This document shows positions 50,701-63,323 of a stretch of DNA of 64,000 nt, in pieces. Location: contig NC_091097.1 of NCBI RefSeq assembly GCF_024713975.1, positions 7,930,861-7,994,860 on the forward strand, written 5' to 3'. The notes beneath the pieces are model-generated. The model was not told where the DNA came from, made no database searches, and was given only the letters and a program-made list of their open reading frames with translations. Source of the stretch: Paralichthys olivaceus (lineage: Eukaryota; Chordata; Actinopteri; Pleuronectiformes; Paralichthyidae). The translations under genes were made by a program, and so were the position numbers. The first letter of the stretch is position 1. Each line of letters opens with the position of its first letter.

Positions 50701-53700
50701 ACCCTTGAAAACCAGAGCGCTGACTTCAAACAGCCTTTAGTTATGGAGCATCGTGTAACATAGTGAATGAGAAATTAAACATGCTAAATGAACTCCTTTG
50801 TAACATGACTCTGGTTCCTCTGGTAACTTCTTATTTAACAGCCATTTGTCTCGATTACTCCACCACTGTGCCCTCTAGAGGTTGGCCATGTACATGCATG
50901 TCTATCAGCTGCACAGTGTCAGTATTTAGTTCTGGCTGAGTGTTCCAGAGGACTGTGACAGCAGACGAACAGCCTGATCTGCTCATTAATGTAGCAGTTG
51001 TAAAACAGAAAAATGTGCACGAGGCACAACATATATTTATAGCATGTCTTAACATGATGAATATGCACAGCTCTGTGGGTCTCCTTTGACTGCTGGAGTT
51101 TACGTTCTCATGGGACTCAGTTTCACTTTGAAGACAAAAAGAACAGCCGTACCTTAAGAATGAAAGTCTTTCCATGGAAGGGAATCTCCAGGGTGTAGAC
51201 AGAGTCTCCCATGTCCTGCCATGAGGAAAGACAGTTAGTTTCATGAGGCTTTTGCTTCAAGGAGAATGAAGTTAAAGGACAACTCACTCACTCAAAATAC
51301 AGAACCATCTCTTTGGTGAGGACATTTACATCATGATTTTTGCATTCTTTAAAATACCACATTGAGAAGAACAACATTTCTGTGGTGAAGAACATTTTGC
51401 AGTTAGAATTGGGAATAGATCTGGTTGCTAACATATCTAGTTTGCATGAGAAAAGATGAAGAAGAAATAACTGCATAAAAGAATTGTGGCAGAAAGTTCT
51501 AGTTTTGGAATTATCGTATTTCTTCTCTTGAAACAAGCTATGGAAGCTCTTGAAACTGGATATGGAAAATACCCCATTAATGTTCAACATTCAATACTGA
51601 TTGATCCTACATATCTGAGGTCAATACAGATTGAGAACAAGAATATTGAGAATATAAAATCTAATATTTTTAAGATAAATCTTAATTTGGATCCTGAAGA
51701 TGTTATTTTAAGAACCATAACCAATATGCTACAAATCTGGAGATTTCCCAGTTGTGAAAGCCTTCTGGTGATCCCACTAAATCTAAATAACTGACTTCAA
51801 GTTATTTTTAAAATTCTCAGATCTTCCACTTCCAAGGTGATGTCGATAAAAATTAATATTACTATGCTCCGTTGTCCACATGCCATTGACTATTGCTGGC
51901 TCCTGCTCAGTATTATATCACTGTTCCTTTCATGCAACGGGATTTAAAATGGATACTGGAGACTCCTGACCAGTCAGTAAAGTTAACATTACGTCTGCAG
52001 ACCCCTTGCACTACAGGATCATTGGAGTAGATACTCTTTTTATACCAGCCATAAGTCAGAAATTCCCCCACATCAGTCTCTCCTCTAGTGTAAATTATCC
52101 TCTATTGTGAAGGCAGCATAAGAGGTAAGACACTGGACTTTATACCTCACAGCCCCTGGTATTAAACCCATATGTTAATGCTAGGTGTAAATTAACTCAG
52201 GACACACTGGTATGATTAGATCTTGATCACCATCAATGCAAAGACTGGCAGGTGGGATGTCATTATTCAGAGGAGGAGAGAAGACGTGCTTCTTTTGGAT
52301 AGATCAAATATAAATTCAAACACACACATTGTTCTTTTCAAATTTCCAGCCATCCTCCTGGGCTAGGATCTGTTCGACCACAGACAAGGCCTCCCGACCC
52401 TGTCTGACGTACTCCTTCTCCTGCAAGGAGAGAGACGAAGATAGAAAGAATGGCCGTCATCATCAGGTAAATAAAAGCATGAGTATAAAAAAGTTTTCAC
52501 ACTGATGCAGGTACCTGAGCGGTAACGGCTCTACGCCCAAGACCCTCCTCATCCAGATCCTCTTCAGAGCCTGCAGACAAGTTCAGGGTCAAAACTCAAA
52601 AAGGGAAACATACAAGCATACTGGAATAAAGCAGACTGTACTTGAGGCTGATAACTCGTATATAATAATATATAAGCTCACCTGCGACTGATTCAGGTGG
52701 GGAGTAGAACTGTCCATCTGAAACAGCACGGGGGTAGATCATGGGAGCCCGTTCACAGGCCGCATTCACCGCTGCTAGGTAGGCTGAAGTTTAAAAAAAG
52801 AATAGGAGAAATTAATTTTATGTTGGGTCATGTTCGAACTTGCGTCCAGTGTCTTGGCTCCCACCTCTTTCGTCCTCAGCCTCCTGTGTGAGCACTTTGA
52901 AGTCAAGAAACCAGGTCTCCAGCCAGGCCACCACAAAAGAGGTTATGGGCAAAACGTAGCCAAAGGCATTCTGGGACAGCAGCTGTGTGGAGACAGAAAC
53001 AATGGGGGGGGGGGGCTTCTTTGTGTTAGTTTACTTGAAAATAATTAAATCTTTGAGCTATAAAACTATATTACACTGAACAATAGAGCAATATAACAAA
53101 ACATATCCTTATCAAGAGAACAATACTGGCACTGAGCAGAAGTGGAAAAAGTTGAAGTGGTTATTGCAACACACACACAGCTGCTTAAGTGTCACACTCA
53201 CATTAGATACGATGACCTTTACAACAAGGAAGACGCTGGTCACCAAAGTGGTAATCTGTGGGGGAAGAAAGATATGAAAGTAAAGTGTGATTTATGTCGA
53301 GCAGTGATCAAATGTGATTTACAGTATTTCTTCTCTGTGCGTGACTAAGCTCACTTACCGCAATTACCCACCAGTGCTTTAACCGAAATGCGGCGTAACC
53401 CACTTGTAGAGACAGGAAACGAAACATAGCGAGAAGCTGAGACAGGCAGGAAGAAAAAGAAAATGAAAAAAAACGTCTTGGGGATTTAACACATCTTGCA
53501 GAAATTTTATCTTTCTCCTCTTGTTTGTGAATGCAGACATGTGACCACGCCGGACATCTCATTCAGATACCCCGCCTCCGGCTACATGACAATATAAGCA
53601 TCTGTTTGCTATAACTGGTCATTCAGGTTTGAGAATCTGATCAGCTTTACGCAAAAAAGGTATTAATTGCAATGATGTTATTGTAAACTGAAGTCCAGTT

Positions 53701-54105
53701 ATATTTACACAGATGTGCATCGCCCCACTTACAAAGATGTCGAAGAAGGAAGACTCGAAATGATAACGGACAACTTCATTTTCTAAATTGACCCAGATGT
53801 TGTTGGAGATCTGCGGAAAAATAGAGGGAGGAGAATCCAAATCAGAGTCAAACTGAGTCTTAACCATGGAGTTAACCAAAGTCAACACTTACATTCAACT
53901 CAATAATCCAGAGAAGCGATATGAAAAGCAGGTCAAACGTCACAAAGAGACAGAAGGTGCGGCGAACGTCAGAGATGACCTTGCGCTCAGCAGGTGGTAA
54001 GAACAGGTACTGGGACGGGATGGACATTGATGTAGAGTAGGAGGCGTTCAGGGAGGCGATGGCAGGGAGACTGCCCCCGAGCTCCCCGTACTCTCCGCCC
54101 GGCAT
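47725..54105 (-). CDS. stard3: StAR-related lipid transfer protein 3 (MLN64), 14 coding exons
   Basis: Late-endosomal cholesterol carrier that tethers endosomes to the ER. Coding exons: 54105-53893, 53810-53733, 53436-53359, 53255-53202, 52982-52865, 52783-52682, 52570-52515, 52420-52328, 51215-51153, 48798-48703, 48619-48540, 48469-48365, 48237-48144, 47847-47725. All junctions are GT-AG and total 450 residues (human 445). The N-terminal MENTAL domain has four membrane segments ([64 protein letters not shown]). The linker has a phospho-FFAT core QFYSPPE (residues 205-211). The START domain runs from about residue 230 ([54 protein letters not shown]). The start is the first in-frame ATG of the exon after the splice acceptor at 54132-54133. 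The C-terminal end ([10 protein letters not shown]) differs from human. Confidence 0.96.
49794..49854. repeat. Perfect 26-bp inverted repeat with 9-nt spacer
   Basis: The left arm 49794-49819 begins AGTCTAACATTC and ends TTTAAAATAC. The right arm 49829-49854 is its exact reverse complement (GTATTTTAAATC ... AATGTTAGACT). The spacer is CAATTTGTA. It would fold into a 26-bp uninterrupted stem in the stard3 pre-mRNA. Confidence 0.97.
50290..50430 (+). repeat. Interspersed repeat, copy B
   Basis: It matches the repeat at 46780-46985 (GTCATGTCCTGCC, GCATGCTCT, GCACCACCCC, then CTGCTGCATTCTTCATATG plus TGAAAG). It lies inside a stard3 intron in the same orientation. Confidence 0.65.
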
Positions 54106-54568
54106 TCCTGCGGTGAGACAGGAAACTCCCCCTGCACAAGAAAGAGATAAAGTCGGTGGGCTGTGTTGGTTATATTTAGCAACGCTCTCCTTCTGTATGA
54201 ACATTTAAAAACGGGGCTAAAAACCACCTACAATCATAATAAACCCACTGAAAGTTAAAAGAAACAGTCTCCCTTCCAGTGCGCTGAGCTACAGTCGAGC
54301 CCAAACAATAAAAAAACATATCACAAGTTTCTTAACTGATAATAACATTTATGTTTTGAATATTAAGTCATTAATTGAGTGAGAACATTTTCGAGAATAT
54401 CAAATAAGAGGCAATAAGACGGACTAAAGCTCAGATATTAGGAACATTATACTATTCTGTGATTACATAATTATGCATCACTGTCATTGTTGTTCTGAGA
54501 TAAAGAAAACACAAGTTTTCGTTTATTTTGATGAATTTGTACTGCTCACACTCTTCTACTTCTTCCTG

Positions 54569-54588
54569 TGTGTGTGTGTGTGTGTGTC
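54569..54588. repeat. Short (TG)n tract
   Basis: Ten TG units in the first intron of stard3. Confidence 0.85.
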
Positions 54589-56293
54589 TATGCATGAGTA
54601 TTGGTTTCCAAAGTTAGAAACAGATAAGAGCGGCGAACACATCTCTCGCTGCAGTCTCATGACTTTCACACCTCACCACAGGCCATTTCACCAGGCTTAA
54701 TATCCAGAAATACACAGAATTCTTTTTTTTTTTTTTTTTACATTTGGATAATAACTCTTAGTAAAACGTGTTTTCCATTTTTTTCCATGACACTCTTTTT
54801 GATTTTGCAACATTAGGTTAGATCTTCTCTCCTCCGTCCATTTATTTTTAAAGACCCATCGTGCCTGACCACGCTATTCTACGCTTTTATCGATTCAATC
54901 ATATCCTCTTATTTATATCTGTGTTTTTGTTCTGGGTTTCTGAAAGTTAAAGCAAGTTAAGTACAAAAAACATGAAGGTATCAAGATTTTACAATCTACG
55001 CCGCCAAAATGTTTTTCTTAAAAAAGTGTTGAATGAACATTTGGGACTTTTTAAAGCTTAAAAATCGGATGATGAAATGTTAACCTTGCAGGAACCCTCT
55101 CATTTGATCATCCTTGTATTTTTATTTGATCAGATGGATGCAATCAATATCAAGTTAAGTAAAAAAAAAAGTGGAATATCGGACAAGATGACCAACTACC
55201 AGTAAATGTTAGCAAGTGTTAGTGGCCACCAGCAGATGTTAGTACCTTAGCGTCATAAAGTGTTTTGGCCTTGTAATCAATGATACAGGCCGAACTTGAA
55301 GGTACGCTGAGGCTAAAGGTAAATCTGACTAGCTACTGGCTTGTATGGCAGCACTATAAGAAGCCATGTCACCCACTCAGTAGATCAGATATCAGACAGG
55401 ATGCATTGACAAGCAAACATAGATACTGTAGCCTGACAGATTATACAGAATATCTTGTATCCTAAAAAAAACAAATGAAGAGTAAACGCTGTGGTTGTCA
55501 AGGGTTTGACCTCTGATGCAAGACTGGATCTAACTAAAAACACTGTTTGCTTTCAGCCTTGTGTAACTCAGCGTGTTTTAGTCATGGAGCCTTTACTGAA
55601 GGACACTTGCTCCATAAAATCAGATTCCTGTCAGAATATCGAGCCTGACTGTTGTGAACCCAGTTAATCCCAACCACTCAGTGTTTATTGACAATACACG
55701 TAAAGACATATGGCATCATGGGTGATCTCCAGATCCTCGTTTACCTCACAAACTTTGTAGAAATGTTTATAATTGATGTTTAACGCGATGAATTAAACTT
55801 TAGTAAATGTAGTTTCAGACCCCCCTCCCCCGCTAACTCTTCTCCCCTCACTTCGTCTGGTAAACAAACTGTGTGACGCTGCTCGCCTCTCAGCTAACGG
55901 GCTAATTGACGTCGGCGAATGGAGACACACACACACACACACACAAGCTGAACAGAAAATATTCACCCGAGTCGCTGCTACCCTCTGGTTTTCATCTCCT
56001 GTAAACAAACGCTGACGAGACGAAGCACCCAACGAAGAACTGACCGGCCAGAGCAGCTCGCTACCTCAGTTAGCTTCCACCGGCTAACTCATCTTCCCTT
56101 TCTATCCAAGTTAGTTTCACTTGCTAACTGTGTGGTGACACCGTGAAAACAATGGAATACAGACATTATTTTAGAAAAACTGACATTTGCTGGCAACGCC
56201 AGAAAGTGACGCTGAGAAGCAGGACATGTAGCTAACTTGACTCTACCTTAGAAACTATCTAATAAAGGCTAAACTTCAGACATTAAAACTCAC

Positions 56294-56400
56294 TCGATTC
56301 ACCGGATCATCATCCTCGCTCAGCAAGTCTTCCGGGTCTGAGCTTTCAAAGACGAAGAATCGCAACAAGATGAATCACTGCCACCTTTCAACAGAGCGAA
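56294..56400 (-). other. Probable untranslated first exon and promoter of stard3
   Basis: On the minus strand a good donor GA|GTGAGT occurs at 56293-56292, below a locally CG-richer stretch (about 56310-56440). The next acceptor on that strand is 54133-54132, in front of the exon with the start codon. Human stard3 also begins translation in its second exon. The 5' boundary is not defined by sequence and is only approximate. Confidence 0.4.
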
Positions 56401-57469
56401 AACCGCAACACCGCGCCCCCAGTGGCCCCAGCGCATAACTACATCCCCGTGCGTTTTCATACAAGTGTGTGTTAAGTGGAGGACGGAGAGAGAAAAGCGA
56501 CACAGGATGAAAACAGTCACCATTTAAAAAATATATTGGTTAAGATGCCAACTATAACAATTAAACATTACAATTAAAATCAGTATGAAGATCACACAAC
56601 GTTCAGAATATAGGAAATACAAGAGTCTGACAAGTTACAGGTTAGGAAAAAGTAAAAACTCAAATATTGGAGAGAAGAGAAGAGAAGGGCCAGGATAAAC
56701 ACTTTTTTTTACTTAGGTGATGTTTAATCCAGATCCAAGTCCTGAGGAATCTCACTTATCAAAATGTGTCTTACTGAGAGATTCAAAAGAGAATAAGGAG
56801 TCCACCTGACCGATCTCATTAGGGAGACTGTTCCAATGAGTCAGTGTCCTAAAGGAAAAGGGTCCTCAGTTGTGGAGTGAGGCCATCACTGAGGACCTCA
56901 AGAGACATACGACCTCAAGGATTCATTCGGGTTCCAGATGTTTCATGGATCTTATTTTCCCTTATGTCCCCCTTGTTTTCTTTTCCTCATATCTCTTCTC
57001 CTCTTACTCCTGTGACTATCTGTCGGATAATCCCCTCATTCACTGTGTTGTCCTAACACATTCCAGACAGATGTTGGTCCAGGGGTGGTGCAATGATAAC
57101 AGTGCAGCAGTTGATCCTCTTCCTGTTCCTCTGCTTTTTTCCATCACATTTTTCAAGACATTTCTGGACATGTCCTCGTCTTGTGTGTAGTGAAGCAGCA
57201 GACACAACCTTTTGTAGAAACCCTCTTTCAATCAGATAAAAACGGGTCGAAGTCACACCACACTGCTGAAACATTTCATCTAAGTAACTCTGGTTTGCAA
57301 AGTTCTTAACAATTCAAAATCAATGATAAAAGTACACACAGGAGAGTTGTTTAAGAACATAAATCAATAAACGATAAAAGCAAAAGGAAGTCACACAATT
57401 TTGTATGTTTGACAAGGCCCAACAGACTCCTCATGAAACCACATTTAAATTAATTAGATTCAGATTTAT

Positions 57470-57735
57470 ATTTGTATCTGCATCAAATTTAGCACACTTA
57501 TAAATATCAGGCCCCTAAACGTGCTTGTTTTATTCATCAAGATCCTTTAATTGTTCTCTGAGAAATCATTTAAAATGTTAAAAAATTCTCTATACATTTA
57601 TACATTTTGTGGATCCGCCCCCTGATGCTGGTCTAGATCCACACCAAATGTATTTTTCCTCGGAGAACCCTTCCAAAATGGCATGCAGGATCATTGTGTA
57701 GTTTTTGCACAACTCTTTTTCTAATCTAATTTTTT
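57470..57735 (-). repeat. Fish interspersed repeat, copy 6
   Basis: Reversed relative to the copy at 25674. On the plus strand it reads GCATCAAATTTAGCACACTT, ATCAGGCCCCTAAACGTGC, CTCTGAGAAATCATTTAAAA, GTGGATCCGCCCCCTGATGC, TCTAGATCCACACCAAATG and AGAACCCTTCC. Confidence 0.6.
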
Positions 57736-58433
57736 TTTTTTTATTTCCATGACAGCCCATTCTAAATTGTAATTACAATATCAGAACAGCAGATGGTAGA
57801 TTTGTGTCTTTTATCCCCAACACAACACAATGCAACACAATATGTATGATACCAGTGCAGCTCTCAGGTGCAGCTTATACCAACAGAACCTACTTATTGT
57901 GTGATAGTATGTTACATAACTGGATCTGAGGAGGAGAGGAGCGACGAGTCGAGGGAGGTGCTGAGCGACGTGCCCCTCTCCCCTCCCTCATTCGTGCCCC
58001 TGAACAGAATTATCAGGACACCTGCTATAACAGCACAAAGCCTCTCTGTGATCCAGATTAATGGACAGTTTCACCTTTTACAGTGATGGTTGTCCCTGAA
58101 ATCCCCGGTGAAGGTATCAGCTTATTACCGCCGCAGCTCCCGGCAGGTAGAGAGAATTAGGTGGAGTGAAAGAGACAGGGGTTTTTGGAGTGGACTCTAA
58201 TAATGACATTTGTTTGATTAGATTTTTTCATTTCCTGTTCCTCTTGTTTTTAGCCATACTTAATTCAGAATGCACACTCAGGTTGTGTTTGGTTTTTATA
58301 GTTTAAACTGGGGGGTGGGGGGTCTGAGGGGCCTGACATAGCCACATGGTACAAGATGGCACCCTTTCTGACCAGATAGAATTACACACTTCTTCCCAAC
58401 CTGTTTCTGGCATGGTGTCTCCAGTGTACAGTA

Positions 58434-58456
58434 TGTGCGTGTGTGGGTGTGTGTGT

Positions 58457-58502
<46 letters not shown>
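58434..58502. repeat. (TG)n microsatellite
   Basis: TGTGCG, TGTGGG and then about 22 pure TG units. Open frames through it on both strands are low-complexity artefacts. Confidence 0.95.
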
Positions 58503-60837
58503 TCTGTACAACGCCCATGTCACATATTTTGCAGCACAGCATGTCCCCTGCACTTGCGGCTAACGTTGTTATCAAACTCTGTGTTCTCTGTGTTCAACAA
58601 TTTAATGACGTGCTGGAACAGAAAGATACGAATGCAGTGCAGCCCGAGCAGAAGCACGTGGATCCAGAAGAAGATGGGTTACAGCCATATCTGTAAATAC
58701 ACATAGCAGCAACAGGAGTAGAGCAAGTGGCACATTAGAGGTAATTGGAGGCACAAACAAACATGGACACCGTCCCAGGGAAATTGAAACCCACAAACAT
58801 TTTGTAGAGTGGCTCCTACATAACAATATAAGATATTAAGTATTAATAAGTTAAAGTGGCACCGGAAACATCACACTGAGGTACACAAAAATGTTTTTCT
58901 ATTAAAGTAATCTACTTCATTTATCTGTTTAAAGATTCAATTTACTGAAGACTATTTAATTTATTTTTCAACTAAAGCACTTTATTGTACCTGTCAGTGG
59001 CTCTGCAACAGGTTATTATGTTGATATCAAACAGTCCAGGGAATTTGTACAATGACGCATCAGAGTTTGTAGATTTGCCAACTGATGTCTCTGGTAATCG
59101 CAGGTAAAGGACGACACATACGAACAGAAAATACATGCAGTGTAGTGACAAATTGATGGAATAAAGCAATTTAACAAAAAAAAGTTAAAGCAATTTTATA
59201 AAAGAGCGTTTTGAAAGATTTTAGAAAGATGATGCTGAGGTTGATTGACTGAACGTGTGTTTTTTATTTCCCATAATGCATTTTTGCCATTGATCCCACA
59301 TGTTTCCTGTGTCTATTTTGTGCTTTAATCTGTTTTCTGTGTTTTAGAATGTTTTTTTTATTTCATTTGCGGCCCGTGGTCTATTGGTCAAAAGATATAT
59401 CGTACCACAATGGGACCCTTATGGTTTGATAAAGGATAAATAAAAAGATTTAAATAAATATTTTCACAATTTTTTGCTTTGACATTGTTCGTTGCAGTGT
59501 CTTCCAGCAAATCCAGATTTCAGGATGACCCACAGCATTGCATTTGACTCTGATCTGACCCTGACTGCTCTGTAGCTGAGATGATGAGCAGACCAGACAT
59601 GTCGACCCCCCAGGAGTAAATATTGTTGTCTGCATTTTAAACAATCGGATTTGTTGACGCCCTAAATCTGAGTTTCTGGTGCTCTAATCCAGCCGCTATG
59701 TGTATGGTGTTTCTGTTCTTACTCAACTTTCGGTAAATATACAATAGATGGTTCCAGTCTCTTGTATTAGTAAAACACAAGCTAAAATCTTTCACTGCAA
59801 ATTATTATAATTATTGTAATATGCAGCAAAACAAATTCAATTAATACTAATAATAGGTTTCCCTTGTCTCTGAGGTTTCTGTTCCAGCAACCTCTAAGGA
59901 CCTTTCATGAACAAATGCGATTAAGCCACAGATTTTTGATTTTCTTTTTATTAATTTTTCTTTATCTGCATTTACTTTGCCCAGTCAATTCTCAAACTGA
60001 GCCTGAAAGACACATTTTATTCTGCCAGAGAACTGTGATTATTTTTGGAGATTAAATGCCTCTTCTTCTCCGATCACAGCTGATCATCCTGTTTTTGTTT
60101 ACTATGCCAGACTACAGCCTGCGTTTGACTATTTTAATGTTCTGTCTAGTTTTATCTTGGCTTGTCCTCGAAGATTTGTTCATTGGGATTGTGGACCAAA
60201 CACTTTCTGGTTTATTATAATAAGTTATTCAAGGACCATTTGATGTGAAAAAAAGAAGAAACTTTTTCATCTAAACTTGGAAATTCAAAATAAAGCAAGT
60301 CCTGGTGAGCACATAACGATGCAAAATGGCAAGTGACACTGCATATTTTCTCAGAAAGAAACGTAATACCCACATTAAATGATGTTTGATGTCTGCTTGT
60401 GCAGCTGAAATGTCAAATTAGTGTACTTCAGGACAATGTGACGTCAGTGTGAGGTGTGGCAAAACAGAGCTCACCTTTTCTCAACTACCTGACATGATGC
60501 CCAGAGGTGACGCATTCAGAGGCGGACATGACGAACTCAGGGCCTCTGCCAGGGCCTGTGTTTGTGTGTGTGTTTGTGTCCTGTTTTGTGTTGCAGTGAA
60601 GTGAAGTGTTCGACTGGCATTTAGCTCCTGCCAGCGTCTTTAGTTGAATTAGCTATTTTTGCTTTCTAAGTTAAATGAGAACTACAACATTGTCGAATCA
60701 AATCTCTTTGTTTTAATTAAACCACCACTTGTTTTTCATTTATTTGCTGTGGTCTATGAGAATAACATGGAACAGACTTTCAATCAGAAAGGGCAGCAAA
60801 ATATCATTGAAGTATGTATTTGGATAATCTGGATTTA

Positions 60838-61140
60838 AAGGTTCAGTGTGTAGAATTTAGTGACATCTAGAGGTGAAGTTACATGTTGCAGCTCACCCTC
60901 TTCTCCCAACATAAAAGAGACCCTGTGGTGAACTTCAGTTGTCTTTAAAAGGTTTAGTTTGTCCAGTTTGGACGACAAAAAAACATGGCGGCCTCCACAG
61001 AGAGGACCCCCTCGATGTAAATATAAAGTTTTTAAATATAAAGGTCTCATTCTATGGTAAAGATAACAACAAATCATACAATTTAGATGATTACACACCA
61101 GTCAAAACATCACCAGGATAAAGTGACTAAATATTACGAA
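60838..61140 (+). repeat. Fish palindromic MITE-like repeat, opposite half
   Basis: It starts AAAGGTTCAGTGTGTAGAAT, then TTAGTGACATCTAGAGGTGA, AGTTACATGTTGCAGCTCAC, AAACATGGCGGCCTCCACAG and GATGATTACACACCAGTCAA. It shares its end with the copies at 20262 and 33988, but then follows the other side of the element. Confidence 0.65.
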
Positions 61141-63323
61141 TTACTTCAGGCAATGATTTGGCACTTCTGGCCGTCTCGTGGCCCAGACAAAATGGAAGTG
61201 AGCCTAAAGTTGCCCACTTGTAAAATTACAAATATCCCAAAACAAACGTGCTCCGGGCTAAGTATAACCTGGATGTGGACCTAAAGTGGCCCGTGTGGTA
61301 GATGGCCCAAATAGCACAAAACAATTTCGGTGCCACCTTTGGTTAACATGCGGTATTGCTATGACTTGTGAACCCAGAACTGGCAGACAGGAGTGGACCA
61401 GACTAAAGCGCCATCATGCCACGCAGTATGTGGGCTGGATGGCAGTGTAGCAGTGTGGACCAAATGTGGGCCAAAGCAATTTTGCTCTGTGTGTGTCTTC
61501 CTGGTGCTGACCCGACACCAGCTGATCAGCTCTTTGTTGTGACGTCAATACACAGAGTGACCATAAACCAAACAAGTGTGTTTACACAGAGATCAGGTTG
61601 TGAATGTGTAATATATTGGTTTACATAGAGAACAAAACCTGCTCAGACACGGTGCCGTCAATACTAAATGAGGCGTCTCTGATTCTTAACAAAAGGCTTA
61701 AATAAAAGATCACAGGACAAAACGTTCTCAGCCATGTTTCATTTGCCCTCTTGAACAGAGCCTCTTTCACATTCCTCCTGAAACGTTGCACAATTCCTGA
61801 CCGAACACACTTCACCTTGAGCAACCTCACTGGACCGAGATCAAATGGCAGCGAGTGAGTGAAAACGGTTTAATTTCTTAAGACTAAGCACTCTGTGTTT
61901 TGTTTGTCATAAAACTAAAACAACAACCTCTCAGGGCTCATGTTTGCGGAAAGACGCAATAATGAGCCGCCACCTGCAGGCATGTGGAGGCAGCACTTCA
62001 TTTCCTTTTGCTTTGGACAGAAGTGGCTTTGTAGCTGAGTCAAACACCCAGACAAACCTTCGTCCACCCCCTCATGGAAAGGGTGAATAAATAACACGTT
62101 GGCATGTTCAGCTTGCTCCGACTGGCAGGATAAACACACAGTTGACTGTTGAATATGTTTCTGGACTCACGCAGTTGTGCTCAACCTTGACCTTCTTCTC
62201 TTTTTCTGCCCACGAAGCCCCTCCAGCCACCAATACTCTTCCTCTTCCACCTCCTCCTCTTCTACCTCCACCGCAGAGATCTCCTTCATTTCAGCCGGTG
62301 CCAAAGCTCAACTCTGCCCCAAGGCCAAATACACATGCTCTCCACCATCCAAATCCCTCTGCCATGTGCAGAGCGAAATAACAGCAAGGCCCTGAAAATA
62401 GAGCTGGAACTGCCCCTCTCTCTCACTTTAACACCAACATCAACAACCTGCCTCCACTCTCTCCACACTAAGTTTTAGTCAAGCTGTTTGCAGGTTAAAA
62501 AACATTTTAATGGCATATTGTCTATGTTAGCATTTAATACATTTCTGGGGCTTTTATTGAAAACCACTGGCTGTTTACCATCACATATTAAACTCCAAAT
62601 AAATCCAGTGATGTCAGGAGCATGAGCTGAGCTGCTGGACACCCGGTGTACATCCCTCCCTTGCATCCTCCATGCATCCCTCCTCTTGTTTATCCCTCCT
62701 TGCTCTCCCCGCTCCCTCCCTCTCCCAGCACAAATCTCTCATTCACAAATAGAGGCCAAAAGAGGCTCAACTGATGTGATGAGATTATTATTTTTTTCTC
62801 TGATTACAAATCAACCTCAGCTTAGAGAGACAGAAAAACACATCACTCCCCATACCTCATGCAACATCCTCTTTTCCTCCACTATATTCACTCTGGCCCC
62901 TCCTCTCCTCCCCTCACATCCCCGCCTTCTTTCGGCCCCTCGGCCCCTCCCCTCGGTCGCCTCCCCTCCCACTTCTCTCCCTCACAGCCACATCCAACTA
63001 TGTGTCTCATTCAACTCGTGCTGCACAGGTTGTGAGGGAGGAGAGAGAACAGGAGAGGCAACTGCAAGAGAGAGAGATAGATAGAAAGATAGATAGAGGA
63101 CAGGTGTTGAAAGAAAAGAGAGGATCTGCTCACTTTCATGTGTTCTCCAAGAGAAGAGGAAGGAGTCAGGGTGTGAAGGAGTGAGGTAGGAGAAGAACAA
63201 GAAGAAGTTTTCAGGAGTGGGACTACCCAGCAGTGGGAGGTTTCTCCAGAGAGGGTTGTAGTGTGATCTTCGGCAGCGACCCCTCCTTTCCACTGGGAGT
63301 CAGACCCCCAGGGATCCAGAGCC

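Larger units (their letters stand above)
48799..51152. other. Large stard3 intron with hairpin and repeat
   Basis: This 2.35-kb intron is by far the longest between coding exons of stard3. It contains a perfect inverted repeat (49794-49854) and a copy of the repeat also seen at 46780 (50290-50430). No exon seen. Confidence 0.75.
56441..63323. other. Intergenic region between stard3 and ppp1r1b
   Basis: It is bounded by two divergent genes. It contains a reversed interspersed repeat (57470-57735), a TG tract (58434-58502), a MITE-like repeat (60838-61140), a segment with repeated GGCCCA/TGTGGGCC words (about 61170-61480), and the ppp1r1b 5' leader in a GA-rich stretch (about 63000-63323). Two possible but unassigned exon-like stretches at 57928-58046 and 58590-58696 are discussed under findings. 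Confidence 0.55.

Noticed and set aside
58296-58706. Histidine/threonine or cysteine/valine repeat proteins on both strands
   Set aside because: They are translations of the TG microsatellite. The same happens at 2487-2690, 38468-38708 and 43007-43472.
62142-62381. Proline-rich plus-strand open frame (LPLPPPPLLPPPQRSP...)
   Set aside because: It arises from a C-rich, CTCC-repetitive stretch. It has no splice context, no recognisable domain, and is open in two frames, as expected of low-complexity DNA.
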